From CAVYXK01 sp963772445 (GTDB taxonomy: Bacteria; Pseudomonadota; Alphaproteobacteria; Acetobacterales; Acetobacteraceae), in the NCBI GenBank assembly GCA_963772445.1, contig CAVYXK010000019.1, positions 1,116,001 to 1,180,000 on the forward strand: 64,000 nt of DNA. The letters run 5' to 3'. Under the pieces are notes generated by a model. That model was given only the letters and a program-made list of their open reading frames with translations. It searched no databases and was not told the DNA's origin. Shown one piece after another: positions 63,374 through 64,000 of this stretch (position 1 is its first letter; the number at the start of each line of letters is the position of its first letter). The position numbers and the translations under genes are program-made.

Positions 63374-63399
63374 CTCCGCCCTCCCACTCGCGGGCGGCG

Positions 63400-63427
63400 A
63401 TATGCGCGACGAGCGCCGCGGTTTCAA
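63400..63427 (-). promoter_or_regulatory. Possible heat-shock sigma promoter of htpG
   Basis: On the minus strand TTGAAAC (63427-63421), 14 bases, then CGCATAT (63406-63400), 27 bases before the htpG ATG. It resembles the RpoH pattern CTTGAAA with CCCATNT, with two mismatches. Confidence 0.4.
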
Positions 63428-63718
63428 TGGAGACAGCGGGAGATAACCCTCCCGCGAGGCTACAGCGGTCGCGCATCCGTGGAACGATTGCTGGCTGGTG
63501 GAAGGGTTCACATGGAGCGCCACGGAAATCCCCATGTTGCTGGACGGCGGCCTGGCGAAGCGCGCCATCCGGTTGCGGGTCATCGATACAACCCTCGGTG
63601 GCCCTCGGTGCGGTCCTCCGAGGCCCCCGTGTGAACCATGGACCCACCTTTGCAAGGCGCTGCTGAGTCGTTCCGCGGATGTACTACCGCGGTAGCCCGC
63701 TCTGCAGGAGAAGTGAAC
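63428..63718. other. Intergenic stretch between divergent genes
   Basis: About 290 bases. A GGTGGCCCTCGGTG tandem near 63596-63612 is the only repeat noticed. No gene, RNA or terminator was recognised. Confidence 0.4.
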
Positions 63719-64000
63719 GTGGGCCTTGCGTTCCGCCGCGCAACTCCCAAACATCCCCGCATGTCCGGCTTCGACTTGCGGATTCGGGCCGTTCTCGGCC
63801 CCACTAACACCGGCAAGACGCATCTCGCGATCGAGCGGCTGCTGGCGCACTCCTCCGGGATCATCGGTTTCCCGCTCCGCCTGCTGGCGCGCGAGAACTA
63901 CGATCGCATGGTGGCCCGCAAGGGCGCCCGCCACGTCGCCCTGATCACCGGCGAGGAGAAGATCGTCCCCCCAGAGGCGCGCTGGTTCTCCTGCACCGTG
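63719..64000 (+). CDS. Suv3-like DEAD/H helicase, 5' part
   Basis: The frame is open to the window end. It reads AVLGPTNTGKTHLAIERLLA (Walker A, GPTNTGKTH form), then GFPLRLLARENYDRMVARKG and ALITGEEKIVPPEARWFSCT. This is the Suv3/MgpS-type RNA helicase family. A GTG at 63719 has AGGAG eight bases upstream; the ATG at 63761 (MSGFDLRIRAVLGPT) is the alternative and nearer the conserved start. Confidence 0.85.
   Translation, partial: MGLAFRRATPKHPRMSGFDLRIRAVLGPTNTGKTHLAIERLLAHSSGIIGFPLRLLARENYDRMVARKGARHVALITGEEKIVPPEARWFSCTV

Overview
The window is GC-rich with dense short-spaced operons. Several markers are typical of Alphaproteobacteria: a GapR/DUF2312 protein, an Hsp20 gene followed by DUF1150, DUF1244, def-fmt-truA, a GTTC-N7-GTTC LexA-type box and SoeABC. 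The protein styles suggest Rhodospirillales, probably Acetobacteraceae. That placement is an inference from gene content, not from a marker phylogeny. No rRNA, tRNA or CRISPR array was seen.

Layout. (1) 1-6.4 kb: a threonine-dehydratase remnant, then two tandem TPR-sulfotransferase genes and two tandem PEP-CTERM exported proteins, all on the minus strand and most of them frameshifted. (2) 6.4-12.4 kb: an accessory zone with a conserved hypothetical gene under a promoter overlapping a LexA-type box, an IS4-like element with defined ends and a 4-bp target duplication, a luciferase-like monooxygenase, an mgtC remnant, an unidentified gene fragment and an IS3 remnant. (3) 12.5-18.6 kb: a compact Hsp70 cassette (TPR protein, J-like protein, GrpE-like protein, Hsp70, zinc-ribbon protein), then an ankyrin-type protein. 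(4) 18.6-22.4 kb: an IS110 element with a long 5' noncoding region, a group II intron inserted into the arm of a hairpin, and a lone IS3 end. (5) 22.5-49.9 kb: mostly core chromosome. It holds truA-fmt-def, Hsp20/DUF1150, the sulfite dehydrogenase soeABC, two 2-hydroxyacid dehydrogenases around an ECF sigma/anti-sigma pair, an M20 peptidase, a DUF815 ATPase, yajC, gapR, DUF1244, glycerate kinase, a monooxygenase with an orphan ectoine synthase, a three-gene nitrile hydratase/thiocyanate hydrolase set, RidA, a slipin, and an ACP with an FkbH-like protein. (6) 50-58 kb: cell-surface type genes (sulfotransferase-like protein, methyltransferases, a beta-helix protein). (7) 57.4-61.3 kb: a tandem methyltransferase duplication in which one copy has a nonsense codon and the other is split by a 2.2-kb insertion sequence carrying two passenger genes. 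(8) 61.5-64 kb: htpG and the start of a Suv3-like helicase.

A recurring feature is genes broken by one-base frameshifts: two sulfotransferase genes, a PEP-CTERM copy, the IS4 transposase, a VOC protein and FkbH. Most look like one-base insertions, so base-calling errors must be excluded before they are treated as biological pseudogenes. The most distinctive systems are the Hsp70 cassette with an atypical J protein, the insertion sequence with its two-gene passenger operon, the putative SOS-controlled hypothetical gene, the intron in a hairpin, and the three-gene NHase-like enzyme.
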